Counted from the first letter of the stretch, positions 19,325-28,719 are shown. The stretch is DNA of 64,000 nucleotides from Arundinibacter roseus (GCF_004348825.1 NZ_SMJU01000004.1:818-64817), one strand, 5' to 3'. The notes: generated by a model from the letters alone, not told the origin. Made by a program: numbers and translations.

Positions 19325-19834
19325 TTACATCTCATAAAGTGCCATTTCGTCGGCACTTGGTCCATAAGGTCCCGGAATTGGAATATCAAGTAAGCGAAGA
19401 AAAACACCCAATTGAGCGCGATGATGCGCATTTTGACCAAAAGCATGACGCACAGCCTCCCATCGTTCTACTTCCATAAAAACCTGCTCGCCGGAACATA
19501 GCTTCCAGTTGTCACGTAAATTATCGTCGGATGCATGTGCCAGGGCATTTTCGGCCTTTTCGATACATTCGTCAAAACGGGCGAGCAGAGCCTCCGCAGT
19601 TGGGAAATCATAAGGATTGTAAGGTTCCTCTGCAAAATCCCATTTGTCCTGTTCCAGTGCTACCGTAATCATAATCGGGATTTCGGCCAAATGGGTGGCA
19701 AGAGCCTTTAAGGTCATGCTTTTCGGATGAGGTTGCCAGTCCATTTTGTCGGCAGGTACAATAGCAAGCATCCGTCGGGTTTCTTTGCTTTCGTCAGCTA
19801 ACTCTCGTTGAAATGTTTCGATGAATGAAATCAT
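19325..19834 (-). CDS. DinB family protein
   Basis: A 169-residue four-helix-bundle DinB/DUF664-like protein. These are metal-binding proteins often linked to thiol-dependent or stress reactions, but most have no known substrate. Potential metal ligands are His in LKALATHLAEIP and His in NAHHRAQLGVFLRLLD, the usual DinB positions. It lies about 60 bp downstream of the WYL regulator on the same strand; regulation by it is possible but not shown. Confidence 0.85.
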   Translation of the reverse strand: MISFIETFQRELADESKETRRMLAIVPADKMDWQPHPKSMTLKALATHLAEIPIMITVALEQDKWDFAEEPYNPYDFPTAEALLARFDECIEKAENALAHASDDNLRDNWKLCSGEQVFMEVERWEAVRHAFGQNAHHRAQLGVFLRLLDIPIPGPYGPSADEMALYEM

Positions 19835-19893
19835 GGTTGAAACGTTGGTTTAGTTGTTCAGCAAAGATCAAGTACACTTGTGACAGCCCTATG

Positions 19894-20862
19894 TCAGCAG
19901 GGTTTTGAATCTTTTGAATAAAGTCTGTTTTTGACTAAATCGAGTTTTTGCTGTACCAACGTTTTGATTTCTACCGGCTCAATTATATCGGCTACTTCTC
20001 CCAAAAGTAAAAACCAATGCGCCAATCCATTCAGAGATTCGGTCAGGAAAGTCATTTGCAACTGATTGCCGATTTCATCCTGAGAAACAAAACCATGATA
20101 AAAGTGCTGATCGCCGAGGTAGTGTACCGCAGATTTGTCTATGCGTAAAATCACTTTATGAAGTACTTTTTCACGGGAGGTTTCTTCAATAAAACTGTGA
20201 AGCGAAGGATGTGTCGTAGAAAAATGGTCAGATAAACTTTCCAGTGATTGCACGCGATCAATGCGGAAATTGCGGTAGGCGTTTCGTAGACGGCAAAAGG
20301 CGATAAGGTACCAATAAGGACCGCGCGAGTAAATTCCGACGGGCTCCACTATACGGAAACTGACTTCGGTGTTTGCAGCAGAAATGTAGGATAGCTGAAT
20401 GACTTGCTTGCGGGTAATGCTGTTCAGAATCCGTTCTATGTTTAGATTTTGATTTCTTTTTTGTGGTAAATATGGGTTGTCCAAAACTTCAATATGACTG
20501 CTTACAGTCTCCACCAGCTCTTTTTCAGTGGCGGGCAAAACAGCCTTAATTTTATAAAGGGCTGATTGAAAAGCAGTTTTGGTAGTTTCATCTGTTAATG
20601 CCTGAACAAGCTTGCCGGCTGTGACAAACGACAACGCTTCTCCTCTGGTAAAATGTACCGGTGGCAAACGGTAGCCCGTTACGAGTGAGTAACCCACTCC
20701 CGCTTCACCCAATAGCGGCACTCCGGCAAGTTCCAGGGTTCGGATGTCTCGATAGACCGTCCGCAGACTTACCTCAAACCGGTCAGCTATTTCCTGTGCT
20801 TTGACAATCCGCTTGGATTGGAGGTGGATGAGTAAGGCAGTCAGGCGGTCGAGACGGTTCAT
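19894..20862 (-). CDS. YafY-type HTH/WYL-domain transcriptional regulator
   Basis: A 322-residue regulator. The N-terminal HTH_11 winged helix (about 1-60: MNRLDRLTALLIHLQSKRIVKAQEIADRFEVSLRTVYRDIRTL) binds DNA. The WYL domain follows at about 145-215, with the GPYWYLIAFCRLRNAYRNFRIDRV segment that may sense a ligand, and then a WCX-like C-terminus. Upstream of dinB-like gene in the same direction. Its ligand is unknown. Confidence 0.9.
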   Translation of the reverse strand: MNRLDRLTALLIHLQSKRIVKAQEIADRFEVSLRTVYRDIRTLELAGVPLLGEAGVGYSLVTGYRLPPVHFTRGEALSFVTAGKLVQALTDETTKTAFQSALYKIKAVLPATEKELVETVSSHIEVLDNPYLPQKRNQNLNIERILNSITRKQVIQLSYISAANTEVSFRIVEPVGIYSRGPYWYLIAFCRLRNAYRNFRIDRVQSLESLSDHFSTTHPSLHSFIEETSREKVLHKVILRIDKSAVHYLGDQHFYHGFVSQDEIGNQLQMTFLTESLNGLAHWFLLLGEVADIIEPVEIKTLVQQKLDLVKNRLYSKDSKPC

Positions 20863-20914
20863 GAAACTACGAGTTAAGTTTTTAAAGGTTTACTTAAAAG
20901 TACATTGCACAAAA

Positions 20915-20949
20915 AAAGGGAGAAACTGAAATCAACAGTTTCTCCCTTT
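20915..20949. terminator. Terminator for the pyruvate dehydrogenase E2 gene
   Basis: Perfect 14-bp inverted repeat AAAGGGAGAAACTG (20915-20928) / CAGTTTCTCCCTTT (20936-20949) with a 7-base loop. On the minus strand it is followed by a run of T, just after the E2 stop codon. Confidence 0.9.
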
Positions 20950-20975
20950 CAATAAATTTATTCAATACTAAGAAA

Positions 20976-22622
20976 TTACACCAACATACTCATCGGTTCT
21001 TCAAGCAATTTTTTCACAGTTTGCAGGAACGACGAGCCCGTAGCACCATCTACCACACGGTGATCGCAGGATAGCGTCACTTTCATGATATTAACCGGAT
21101 ATACCGAACCATCTTCTTTGAATGCAGCTACCTGTTTGATGGTGCCTACTGCCAGAATACAGGCATCGGGCGGGTTGATTATCGCCGTAAATTCATCAAT
21201 TCCAAACATACCTAAGTTAGAAATAGAGAAAGTATTGCCTTCCCAGTCCTTAGGTTGCAGTTTTTTGTCTTTGGCTTTGCCAGCGTACTCTTTTACTTCG
21301 CCTGAGATAACCGAAAGTGTTTTTTTGTCAGCATCACGCACCACAGGTACCAGTAAGCCATCTTCTACGGCCACGGCTACTCCGATATTTACATAATCGT
21401 ACCGACGAATTTTATCACCAAGCCACGCTGAATTAACAGCCGGATGCTGACGAAGTGCCAGGGCACAAGCCTTGATCACCATATCATTAAAGGAAATCTT
21501 GGCGGGGCTGACCGCGTTCAGCGTGGGACGCAGGGCCATTGCCTTATCCATGTTGATTTCCATAGTCAGGTAAAAATGCGGAGCCGTAAACAGGCTATCG
21601 CTCAAACGGCGAGCGATGGTTTTACGCATTTGCGACACGGGCAGGTCTTCATAATTACCCGCAGGTGCAGCTTCCGGTGCTTTGGCGGGTGCAGGAGCTG
21701 TTTTGGCTGGTTCGGGAGCAGGCGATGCAGCTTTGGCGGCAGGTTTAAATTCATCGACATCGCGTTTCACGATGCGTCCATTGTCGCCTGATCCTTCAAC
21801 AGAAGAAAGGTCAATACCTTTTTCTTCGGCTAAACGTCTTGCCAAAGGTGAAGCCTTAATCCGATCGCCAGAATCTTCTGCATGTACAGTTTCCTGACTT
21901 TTCGCCTCTGTTTCGGGGGTAACGGTTTCGATTTCTGCGGGTTCGTCATCCGAAGTTTCTTCACCATTTTCCCGGTCAATGAGTGCCTTAAAATTAGCGC
22001 CTTCTTCACCGATGACGGCGATTATTCCGTTAACAGGAACTGATTCGCCTTCTTCAATTCCGGTAAACAGAAGTGTACCTTCCTCATAAGCTTCCAATTC
22101 CATAGTGGCTTTGTCGGTTTCAACCTCAGCCAGAATATCGCCGGATGCCACTTTGTCGCCAATTTTCTTTTGCCAGGATACCAGAACGCCCTCTTCCATG
22201 GTATCACTCATTTTGGGCATTCGAATGACCGTAGCATTGATTTTTTCGGTAGAGGCGGCAGGCTTAGGGGCTTTGGCTGCAGGCTTGGCCGGCTCTTTGG
22301 CGGGAGCTGCTTCTTCAACCACCGGTGCTTCGGCTGCCGGAGCATCATTGGATCCATTTTCAAGCAAGGATTTATAATCTTCGCCAGGGTTTCCAACAAT
22401 GGCCATAATGCCATCCACGGGCACGGCATCGCCTTTTTCTACACCAATATACAAGAGGGTCCCTTCCTGATATGCTTCCATATCCATGGTCGCTTTGTCA
22501 GTTTCGACTTCGGCCAGGATATCCCCGGACTTAATTTCGTCGCCCACTTTTTTATGCCATTCAGCAATAACACCTTCTTCCATGGTGTCGCTCATTTTGG
22601 GCATTCGAATAACTTCTGCCAT
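20976..22622 (-). CDS. pdhC: Pyruvate dehydrogenase E2, dihydrolipoamide acetyltransferase
   Basis: A 548-residue E2 core of the pyruvate dehydrogenase complex; it transfers the acetyl group to CoA. Two lipoyl domains carry ETDKATM lipoylation sites (Lys near residues 44 and 170), separated by Ala/Pro-rich linkers. An E3/E1-binding domain follows (KASPLARRLAEEKGIDLSSVEGSGDNGRIVKRDV), then the catalytic domain ending with DHRVVDGATGSSFL (catalytic His and Asp). Two lipoyl domains is a common Bacteroidota layout. E1 and E3 genes are not adjacent. Confidence 0.94.
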   Translation of the reverse strand: MAEVIRMPKMSDTMEEGVIAEWHKKVGDEIKSGDILAEVETDKATMDMEAYQEGTLLYIGVEKGDAVPVDGIMAIVGNPGEDYKSLLENGSNDAPAAEAPVVEEAAPAKEPAKPAAKAPKPAASTEKINATVIRMPKMSDTMEEGVLVSWQKKIGDKVASGDILAEVETDKATMELEAYEEGTLLFTGIEEGESVPVNGIIAVIGEEGANFKALIDRENGEETSDDEPAEIETVTPETEAKSQETVHAEDSGDRIKASPLARRLAEEKGIDLSSVEGSGDNGRIVKRDVDEFKPAAKAASPAPEPAKTAPAPAKAPEAAPAGNYEDLPVSQMRKTIARRLSDSLFTAPHFYLTMEINMDKAMALRPTLNAVSPAKISFNDMVIKACALALRQHPAVNSAWLGDKIRRYDYVNIGVAVAVEDGLLVPVVRDADKKTLSVISGEVKEYAGKAKDKKLQPKDWEGNTFSISNLGMFGIDEFTAIINPPDACILAVGTIKQVAAFKEDGSVYPVNIMKVTLSCDHRVVDGATGSSFLQTVKKLLEEPMSMLV

Positions 22623-22670
22623 ATGAATTCAGTAGGGTGTTTGATCGTAGGAAATTTTACATTAGTTAGC

Positions 22671-22678
22671 CAAAAATA
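22671..22678 (-). promoter_or_regulatory. Candidate -7 box for pdhC
   Basis: Reads TATTTTTG on the minus strand (TAnnTTTG match), 49 bp upstream of the pdhC ATG. No clear -33 element. Confidence 0.4.
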
Positions 22679-22834
22679 CAACAAAAGGATGACAGGTCAG
22701 GTCATTTGGCTGGAAAAATTGGCTTTATTCGGGACAATGTTGGTTGTTTCTGAAAAGTATGTATTGACTTTCAGCTACATAGATAGTGATTGACAAATGC
22801 AGAAGATGAGGGCTTATCTTTACTTGTTGTGGTT

Positions 22835-22880
22835 CCGTCCCATATTCAACTGCCTTTGTTAGTAGCAAAATATGGGACGG
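22835..22880. repeat. 12-bp inverted repeat between lepA and pdhC
   Basis: CCGTCCCATATT (22835-22846) is perfectly repeated in inverse as AATATGGGACGG (22869-22880), with a 22-base loop. It lies just past the lepA stop. No T-run follows on either strand, so it is not a textbook terminator; it may be an RNA 3' stabilising stem or an operator. Confidence 0.6.
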
Positions 22881-22901
22881 GAGAGTATAGAATCAGGGGG
22901 A

Positions 22902-24689
22902 TTAGTTGATCTTCAAAACCGCCATAAAGGCTTCTTGCGGAATCTCTACATTTCCAACCTGACGCATTCTTTTCTTTCCTTTTTTCTGTTTTTCCAGAAG
23001 CTTACGTTTTCGGGAAATATCTCCACCGTAGCACTTGGCCAATACATCTTTCCGCATGGCTTTTACGGTTTCGCGGGCAATGACTTTCTGACCGATAGCT
23101 GCCTGAATCGCAATTTCAAACATTTGCCGGGGTATCAACTCGCGGAGTTTTTCACATAGTTTTTTGCCCCACTCATAGGCTTTGGTACGGTGCACAATGG
23201 CCGAAAGTGCATCTACACGGTCGCCATTCAGCATGATGTCGAGCTTTACCATGTCCGATTCTACGTAGTTGCTCAATTCGTAATCCAGCGAAGCGTAACC
23301 TCTTGAAATGGTTTTCAGTTTATCAAAAAAGTCGAAAACAACTTCGGCCAAGGGAAGCGAAAATTGCAGTTCTACACGATCCGAAGTCAGGTAAATCTGA
23401 TTTTTCAACATTCCCCGCTTGTCCATGCACAGCGTCATAATGGCTCCCACATATTCAGATTTGGAAATGATCTGAGCATTAATAAATGGCTCTTCAATGG
23501 AATCGATCAGATTGGGCTCCGGCATTTCGGAAGGCGCACTGACTTTCAAAACTTCTCCTTTGGTGGTCATTACCGTAAACTGAACCGAGGGCACAGTCGT
23601 AATAACCGTCATGTCAAATTCGCGTTCCAGACGTTCCTGCACAATTTCCATGTGCAGCATTCCAAGAAATCCGCAACGGAAACCAAACCCGAGCGCAGCC
23701 GACGTTTCGGGCTCCCATACAAGTGCGGCATCGTTGAGCTGCAGCTTTTCCATGGCATCCCGAAGCTCTTCGTATTCGCTCGTATCTACGGGATAAATTC
23801 CGGCAAAAACCATTGGTTTTACTTCCTCAAAACCTTTAATCATCACCGTTGAAGGCCGATGAATATGCGTAAAGGTATCGCCCACTTTGACCTCACGCGC
23901 TACTTTGATGCCCGAAATCAAATACCCCACATCGCCACATTCAATCACATCTTTGGGTTGCTGTTGCAGGCGCAGCGTGCCAATTTCGTCAGCCGTATAT
24001 TCTTTGCCCGTAGCCATAAATTTTACTTTATCGCCTTTCCGGATACTTCCGTTTTTGATTCGGAAAATAACCTCAATTCCACGATAGGAATTAAAAACAG
24101 AATCGAAAATGAGCGCCTGAAGCGGTGCGGCAGGATCGCCCACAGGTGCCGGAATCCGGTTGATAATTGCGTGTAAAATGGCTTCTACGCCAATTCCTTC
24201 TTTACCACTTGCGTGAATTACCTCATCGGCATCACACCCAATTAGTTCTACAATCTGATCGGTCACTTCCTCCGGCATAGCACCGGGAAGGTCAATTTTA
24301 TTAAGTACCGGAATAATCACCAAATCGTGATTAATAGCCAGATAAAGATTAGAAATCGTTTGAGCTTCAATTCCCTGTGCAGCATCTACCAGTAGAAGTG
24401 CGCCTTCGCAGGCAGCAATAGATCTTGACACCTCGTACGAAAAGTCAACGTGACCGGGAGTGTCAATTAAATTGAGGGTATACAGTTCATTTTCATAGAG
24501 GTAATCCATCTGAATCGCGTGGCTTTTAATCGTAATACCGCGCTCGCGTTCAAGATCCATATTATCCAGGAGTTGTTCCTGCATTTCACGTTTGGTTACA
24601 GTATTGGTAAACTCCAATAGCCGGTCAGCCAACGTACTTTTTCCGTGGTCAATGTGGGCAATGATGCAAAAATTGCGAATGTGTTTCAT
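22902..24689 (-). CDS. lepA: Elongation factor 4 (LepA)
   Basis: A translational GTPase of about 595 residues that acts on ribosomes, linked to back-translocation or 30S assembly. I chose ATG 24689 ([26 protein letters not shown]), the conserved start with the P-loop AHIDHGKST. Switch motifs are [12 protein letters not shown] and [12 protein letters not shown], and NKIDLPGA is the guanine-binding motif. The C-terminal LepA_C domain ends with [25 protein letters not shown]. Complete. Confidence 0.97.
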   Translation of the reverse strand: MKHIRNFCIIAHIDHGKSTLADRLLEFTNTVTKREMQEQLLDNMDLERERGITIKSHAIQMDYLYENELYTLNLIDTPGHVDFSYEVSRSIAACEGALLLVDAAQGIEAQTISNLYLAINHDLVIIPVLNKIDLPGAMPEEVTDQIVELIGCDADEVIHASGKEGIGVEAILHAIINRIPAPVGDPAAPLQALIFDSVFNSYRGIEVIFRIKNGSIRKGDKVKFMATGKEYTADEIGTLRLQQQPKDVIECGDVGYLISGIKVAREVKVGDTFTHIHRPSTVMIKGFEEVKPMVFAGIYPVDTSEYEELRDAMEKLQLNDAALVWEPETSAALGFGFRCGFLGMLHMEIVQERLEREFDMTVITTVPSVQFTVMTTKGEVLKVSAPSEMPEPNLIDSIEEPFINAQIISKSEYVGAIMTLCMDKRGMLKNQIYLTSDRVELQFSLPLAEVVFDFFDKLKTISRGYASLDYELSNYVESDMVKLDIMLNGDRVDALSAIVHRTKAYEWGKKLCEKLRELIPRQMFEIAIQAAIGQKVIARETVKAMRKDVLAKCYGGDISRKRKLLEKQKKGKKRMRQVGNVEIPQEAFMAVLKIN

Positions 24690-24809
24690 GTATAAATTTT
24701 CAAATGTTCGTCCAGAAAAAAAAATCCTTCTTTTTTTATCCCGAATTTTTTTACAAACATACACGATTAGACTTTAACTTACATAAGGTACTTTGGACTG
24801 AGACTCGAT

Positions 24810-26045
24810 TTACCACCCGCTTACCCACTGCATGAGCAGGGCGGTCAGATACCCGGCGTAGGTACCGAGGGCATATCCCAAAATAGAAAGCAGTACGCCC
24901 ACCGGCGCAAGCGACGGATGAAAGGCCGCTGCCACCACGGGTGCCGAAGCCGAACCGCCGACATTGGCCTGACTGCCCACAGCGGCAAAAAAGAATGGGA
25001 TTTGCAGGATTCTGGCCACTCCAAGTACACATATAGCATGAATCAGCATCCAAATGAGCCCGATGGCAAATAAGCCCGGATTTTCGGCCACCGCTTTTAA
25101 GTCCATTTGCATGCCGATGGTGGCTACCAAAAGATATAGAAAAACACTGCCAATTTTTGACGCACCAGCATATTCCAGCTTACGAATTGGAGTAAAAGAA
25201 AGTGCCAGTCCCATAAAAGTAACCAGGGCAACAATCCAGAAGAATGTGGAAGTTAGACTGTATTTTTCAAGTTCAGGAAAGTTGGTTGAAAGGTAAGGAA
25301 CGATCCAATCGGCAAGAAAATGGGCGAGACCTGTGGCGCCAAAGCCGATAGCACCCAGAAAAATCAGATCTCGTGTAGCCGGAATCCGCTGATTTTCCAG
25401 TTCAATTGTTTCGAGTCTTTCCTGTACTTCCTGAATTTGAGTGCTTTGTGCCCGCAAAAGGCTGTCTATTCGTGCAGCGTAGCCCGCTCCATAAATCAAT
25501 ATAGCCATCCAAAGCTCAGCAACCAGTACATCTACGGCCACGACCTGAGAAAAAAGGCGGTCGCTGGGTTGAAAAATTTCTTTCAATGCCGTCTGATTTG
25601 CCCCTCCGCCAATCCAGCTACCTGCGATAGTCGCCAAGCCCCGCCAAACGGCTTCCGGACCTTCGCCGAGCACGGTTTCCGGATGTACTATACTCACGAT
25701 CCAAAGGGCTACGGGACCACCTAAAACAACACCTACGGTACCTGCAAGCATCATAATGATGGCCGGTGGACCAAGTTTTATCAGTGATTTCCAGTCCATG
25801 CCCAGGGTGAAAAAGACGAGACAGGCAGGTAATAAATAGCGGGAAACGACCGGATAAAGACTGGATTCACTCCCGTTGATTATGCCAAAAGTGTTGAGCA
25901 GGCCGGGCAAAAAATAACAAAGGAGCAGGGGCGGAATTACTTTGTAAAAACGCACCCAGGCAGGAGTTGGCAGGGAGGCTGTATAAAAAACAAGCCCAAG
26001 CACGAGCAATAAAATACCTAAAACGGTTGCGTCGTTTTGGATCAT
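24810..26045 (-). CDS. DUF819 family membrane protein
   Basis: A 411-residue polytopic membrane protein of the DUF819 (YjcL-like) family. Ten or so hydrophobic helices with glycine-rich segments are visible (TIAGSWIGGGANQTALKEIF and QANVGGSASAPVVAAAFHPSLAPVGVLLSILGYALGTYAGYL), arranged like a two-repeat secondary transporter. The substrate is unknown. The gene is alone, downstream of the structured-RNA candidate and its hairpins. Confidence 0.85.
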   Translation of the reverse strand: MIQNDATVLGILLLVLGLVFYTASLPTPAWVRFYKVIPPLLLCYFLPGLLNTFGIINGSESSLYPVVSRYLLPACLVFFTLGMDWKSLIKLGPPAIIMMLAGTVGVVLGGPVALWIVSIVHPETVLGEGPEAVWRGLATIAGSWIGGGANQTALKEIFQPSDRLFSQVVAVDVLVAELWMAILIYGAGYAARIDSLLRAQSTQIQEVQERLETIELENQRIPATRDLIFLGAIGFGATGLAHFLADWIVPYLSTNFPELEKYSLTSTFFWIVALVTFMGLALSFTPIRKLEYAGASKIGSVFLYLLVATIGMQMDLKAVAENPGLFAIGLIWMLIHAICVLGVARILQIPFFFAAVGSQANVGGSASAPVVAAAFHPSLAPVGVLLSILGYALGTYAGYLTALLMQWVSGW

Positions 26046-26117
26046 AAAAGGACAAAGATAAAGGTAGGCAAAGGTGGCAAGATAACCAGAAAACCGAAAG
26101 GAATGCGTTGGAAAGGC

Positions 26118-26159
26118 CTAAAAATGAAAACACGCAGGTTTCAAAACGAACCCGCGTGT
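26118..26159 (-). terminator. Hairpin with T-rich tail downstream of the tRNA-like RNA
   Basis: On the minus strand ACACGC-GGGTT pairs with AACC-GCGTGT across an 8-base loop (one internal mismatch, 26130-26159), followed by TTTTCATTTTT. It would end a transcript coming from the tRNA-like RNA before the DUF819 gene. Confidence 0.6.
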
Positions 26160-26235
26160 CAAATTACACTTCATCAACAAACTAAAAACCAAATAAAACT
26201 ACTGCGAAAATTGTCGCGCGTCAATTTTTATTTGC

Positions 26236-26393
26236 TGTAGGAGGGGGAGTCGAACCACCCACGGTGCGGTTAGCTGCGATACAAAGACTTGGTGGTCAAC
26301 CCCAGTCGACAAGGGTCGGCATTATATCACGTTTATCCCGGAATCACCACCCCCGAGACAGGAGGGCATGGCTGCCAGTTTCATCATCCTACA
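26236..26393 (-). ncRNA. tRNA-like structured RNA with a ~90-nt variable region
   Basis: Read on the minus strand, a 7-bp acceptor stem forms (TGTAGGA at 26393-26387 with TCCTACA at 26242-26236). A 3-bp D stem (ATG/CAT) encloses AAACTGGCAGC, very close to the Leu-type D arm. The anticodon-like stem CCCTC/GGGGG encloses CTGTCTC (GTC at the anticodon place, U at position 37). About 90 nt of extra sequence follows, including a GGTGGT/ACCACC stem. The T loop TTCGACT fits the consensus, though the T stem has a mid mismatch. A perfect -7 box lies upstream and hairpins downstream. It is not a standard tRNA and I do not recognise it as a known RNA family. Confidence 0.55.
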
Positions 26394-26454
26394 ATTTGAG
26401 AAAAAACATTGTCAGTTGCCTGTTTAATTGGATTGTTTCAGCGAATTGACTCTA

Positions 26455-26462
26455 CAAAAGTA
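26455..26462 (-). promoter_or_regulatory. Candidate -7 box for the tRNA-like RNA
   Basis: Reads TACTTTTG on the minus strand (TAnnTTTG), about 62 bp before the predicted mature 5' end at 26393. No clear -33 element. Confidence 0.4.
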
Positions 26463-26571
26463 CAGGTCTAATCCAGATTATTAAAATATTTGCATAAAAA
26501 TTTTATAAAATTTAGATAATTTTCAATTTTTGTACCCAATGATTAGACGATATTCAAATTGAAGGCCGAAA

Positions 26572-27042
26572 ATGAATAAAAATTTAGAAATTGATAATAC
26601 TGACCTGCGTATTTTGTCCCTTTTGATGGAAAATGCCAGTTTGCCCTACACCGAAATTGGAAAAAGAGTGTTCGTTTCGGGAGGTACAGTGCATGTTCGA
26701 ATGAAAAAAATGGAGCAAATGGGAATTGTCAAAGGCTCGCAACTTCTGATTGATCCAGCCAAACTTGGATGGGATATAAGTGCCTTTTTGGGGGTATATC
26801 TTGATAAAAGCTCGCTGTACGATGAAGTAGCGGCAGACCTTGAAAAGATCCCGGAGGTTGTAAATATTCATTACACCACAGGTATTTACAGCATTTTTGC
26901 CAAAATCGTTTGTCGCGATACGGGACATTTACGGGAAGTTCTGCACGATAAAATTCAGAAGGTTAAAGGTATCCAACGAACGGAAACATTTATATCTTTG
27001 GAAGAACGGATCAATCGATCAATTCCACTCGATGAGGATTGA
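26572..27042 (+). CDS. Lrp/AsnC family transcriptional regulator
   Basis: A 156-residue Lrp-type regulator. The N-terminal winged helix-turn-helix spans about 8-60 (DNTDLRILSLLMENASLPYTEIGKRVFVSGGTVHVRMKKMEQMGIV), followed by the RAM/AsnC_trans_reg ligand-binding domain (about 70-150). In other bacteria these sense amino acids and often control their own gene. Ligand and targets here are unknown. It is monocistronic and divergent from the structured RNA candidate. Confidence 0.92.
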   Translation: MNKNLEIDNTDLRILSLLMENASLPYTEIGKRVFVSGGTVHVRMKKMEQMGIVKGSQLLIDPAKLGWDISAFLGVYLDKSSLYDEVAADLEKIPEVVNIHYTTGIYSIFAKIVCRDTGHLREVLHDKIQKVKGIQRTETFISLEERINRSIPLDED

Positions 27043-27165
27043 GTGGATCGATTAAGGAGTAAGCCTCGGCGACAGCCTTGAAAGTGATTTTGTAGCTCAA
27101 TTCTGTGTAGAATTTGGAAGCAAAGTTTTTTTGAGGAAATGATTTTTATATATAAAAAACTTATA

Positions 27166-27173
27166 TATATTTG
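27166..27173 (+). promoter_or_regulatory. Candidate -7 box upstream of padR-like gene
   Basis: TATATTTG matches TAnnTTTG exactly, within a TA-rich run. It lies 135 bp before the PadR ATG, so the leader would be long; no well-placed -33 TTG. Confidence 0.35.
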
Positions 27174-27308
27174 TCTCAGGCAATTTGTCAAATGAGCATA
27201 AACAACGAAGAATTATGTGGAGTAAAGCGTGTGGGAAATGAGAATGCTACGGTTTAATTTTTTATGAATTGATTGTTGAATAAATGCCCCAAAGGGCTGA
27301 TTTTATGT

Positions 27309-27671
27309 ATGGAAAATAGCGCAAATACCAGTAATGAATATGTTCGGGGAACCCTGAAAACCATTGTGTTGAATCTCCTGGCAGAGCGTGGCCGCATGTA
27401 CGGTTACGAAATTACGCAGGAAGTGAAAGATCGCACTAAAGGAGAAATTCTGCTTACGTTTGGTGCATTGTATCCTGTTTTGCACAAATTAGAACAGGAA
27501 GGACTTCTTTCCACGGAGTCGGAGCCGGTGGATGGTCGCATGCGGAAATACTATACGCTGACTACGCAGGGCAGCGAAACCGCACGTACCAAAACCAACG
27601 ACCTGGAACGATTTATGGAAGCCATGAAATTGTTACTTTCTCCTCCCGGGCTTGCGCCGGAACGGGGCTGA
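27309..27671 (+). CDS. PadR family transcriptional regulator
   Basis: A PadR-type winged-helix repressor of about 120 residues. The signature region is LNLLAERGRMYGYEITQEVKDRTKGEILLTFGALYPVLHKLEQEGLLSTE, followed by MRKYYTLTTQGSE. ATG 27309 (MENSANTSNEYVRG) is preferred to the earlier TTG. It is followed 22 bp later by the TonB-like gene, which carries a prefix domain typical of PadR-linked membrane proteins, so the regulator probably controls that gene. Confidence 0.9.
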   Translation: MENSANTSNEYVRGTLKTIVLNLLAERGRMYGYEITQEVKDRTKGEILLTFGALYPVLHKLEQEGLLSTESEPVDGRMRKYYTLTTQGSETARTKTNDLERFMEAMKLLLSPPGLAPERG

Positions 27672-27693
27672 CCACCTTAAACCTTAATGACTC

Positions 27694-28719
27694 ATGAAAC
27701 GTCTCAACAATCAACGCATTGCCGAATTGCACCGTTTTCTTGAAAAAAGCGGGCTGAGTGAAACCTTGCTGCCAGAATTACTGGATCATTTGTCGTGTGA
27801 AGCCGAAGAGCGAATGTGGGACGGAGAGTCATTGGAGGAAGTGCTTGATTCGATTCAGCAAAAGGTTGATTCCGAAACGCTGAAACGGCTAAATCTGGAA
27901 AGGAAAAATCTGTTAGCTATTCATGATTCGCTGACGGATATTGTGTTTGAAAATCGGAATAAGTCGTACGGAGCTTATGCTCTTCGGAAAGATTACGGCG
28001 GGCATGTTCAGCGGGCAACGCTGATTGGCGTCGGGATTTTTTTGTTGATTTTCATGCTTCCGCAATTGTATGCACGGCTAAACACCGACCCTTCGCCGGA
28101 TGAAATTGGTTTTGAAGTAGAGTTTAGTCCATTGACTATTAAACCCGAAAGTAAACCAAAACCACCGGTAGCTGATCAGGCCGCTGCTCCAAAAAATGTA
28201 AAGACCATTCGATTTTTGCCTCCGCTTATCTTGTCGGATGGGCTAGTGCCCGAAGAACAGGTGCCGCCAACGGTAGAGGCGATTGGTCAGTCACAGATTG
28301 GTACCGAGACGCAGGACGGAGAAGAAGTATTTACCGAACTGAGGATTCCGCCAGCTGAAATTGTACAGCGGCCTTCGGTGGTTGAAATTGCTCCCGAAGA
28401 AGAAAAAGAGCTATTGTTTGCAGAACAGCAACCAGAATTTTTGGGTGGGCAGGAAGAGCTAGTTCGTTATTTACAAAAAAATCTGACTTATCCCGGTCGA
28501 GCAGCCCGTGCAGGCATCGAAGGAAAAGTATTTGTGGAATTTACGGTGGGAGCAGACGGCAAAGTAAAAAATGCCCGTACCGTCAAAGGAATTGGCTTTG
28601 GGTGTGATGAAGAAGCAATTCGCGTTATTCAGCGGATGCCCGATTGGCGACCCGGTCGGCAGGCAGGAAGGCCGGTTGCGGTGCGTTTTACGATGCCAAT
28701 CACCTTTTATCTGGATTAA
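27694..28719 (+). CDS. TonB family protein with N-terminal PadR-linked prefix domain
   Basis: A 341-residue TonB-like protein. Residues about 1-70 (LHRFLEKSGLSETLLPELLDHLSCEAEERMWDGESLEEVLDSI) resemble the helical prefix found on transporter permeases next to PadR genes. Then comes the Bacteroidota TonB signature (DIVFENRNKSYGAYALRKDY), one membrane helix (about 107-125), a Pro/Glu-rich periplasmic spacer and a C-terminal TonB_C domain (ADGKVKNARTVKGIGFGCDEEAIRVIQRMPDWRPG). It may couple the inner membrane to an outer-membrane receptor. The family calls are mine by eye; the role of the fusion is inferred. Confidence 0.85.
   Translation: MKRLNNQRIAELHRFLEKSGLSETLLPELLDHLSCEAEERMWDGESLEEVLDSIQQKVDSETLKRLNLERKNLLAIHDSLTDIVFENRNKSYGAYALRKDYGGHVQRATLIGVGIFLLIFMLPQLYARLNTDPSPDEIGFEVEFSPLTIKPESKPKPPVADQAAAPKNVKTIRFLPPLILSDGLVPEEQVPPTVEAIGQSQIGTETQDGEEVFTELRIPPAEIVQRPSVVEIAPEEEKELLFAEQQPEFLGGQEELVRYLQKNLTYPGRAARAGIEGKVFVEFTVGADGKVKNARTVKGIGFGCDEEAIRVIQRMPDWRPGRQAGRPVAVRFTMPITFYLD

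Noticed and set aside
26037..26240. Basic 67-codon plus-strand ORF over the DUF819 upstream region
   Set aside because: It runs across the hairpins and the end of the tRNA-like RNA and has no recognisable protein features.
26236..26393. Ordinary tRNA-Leu or tRNA-Asp
   Set aside because: Leu-type body conflicts with the GUC loop, U at position 37 is atypical, the T stem is mismatched and the variable region is about 90 nt.
26118..26460. tmRNA on the minus strand
   Set aside because: No tag-peptide reading frame ending in Ala-Ala-stop and no tmRNA 5' consensus; only a tRNA-like core.
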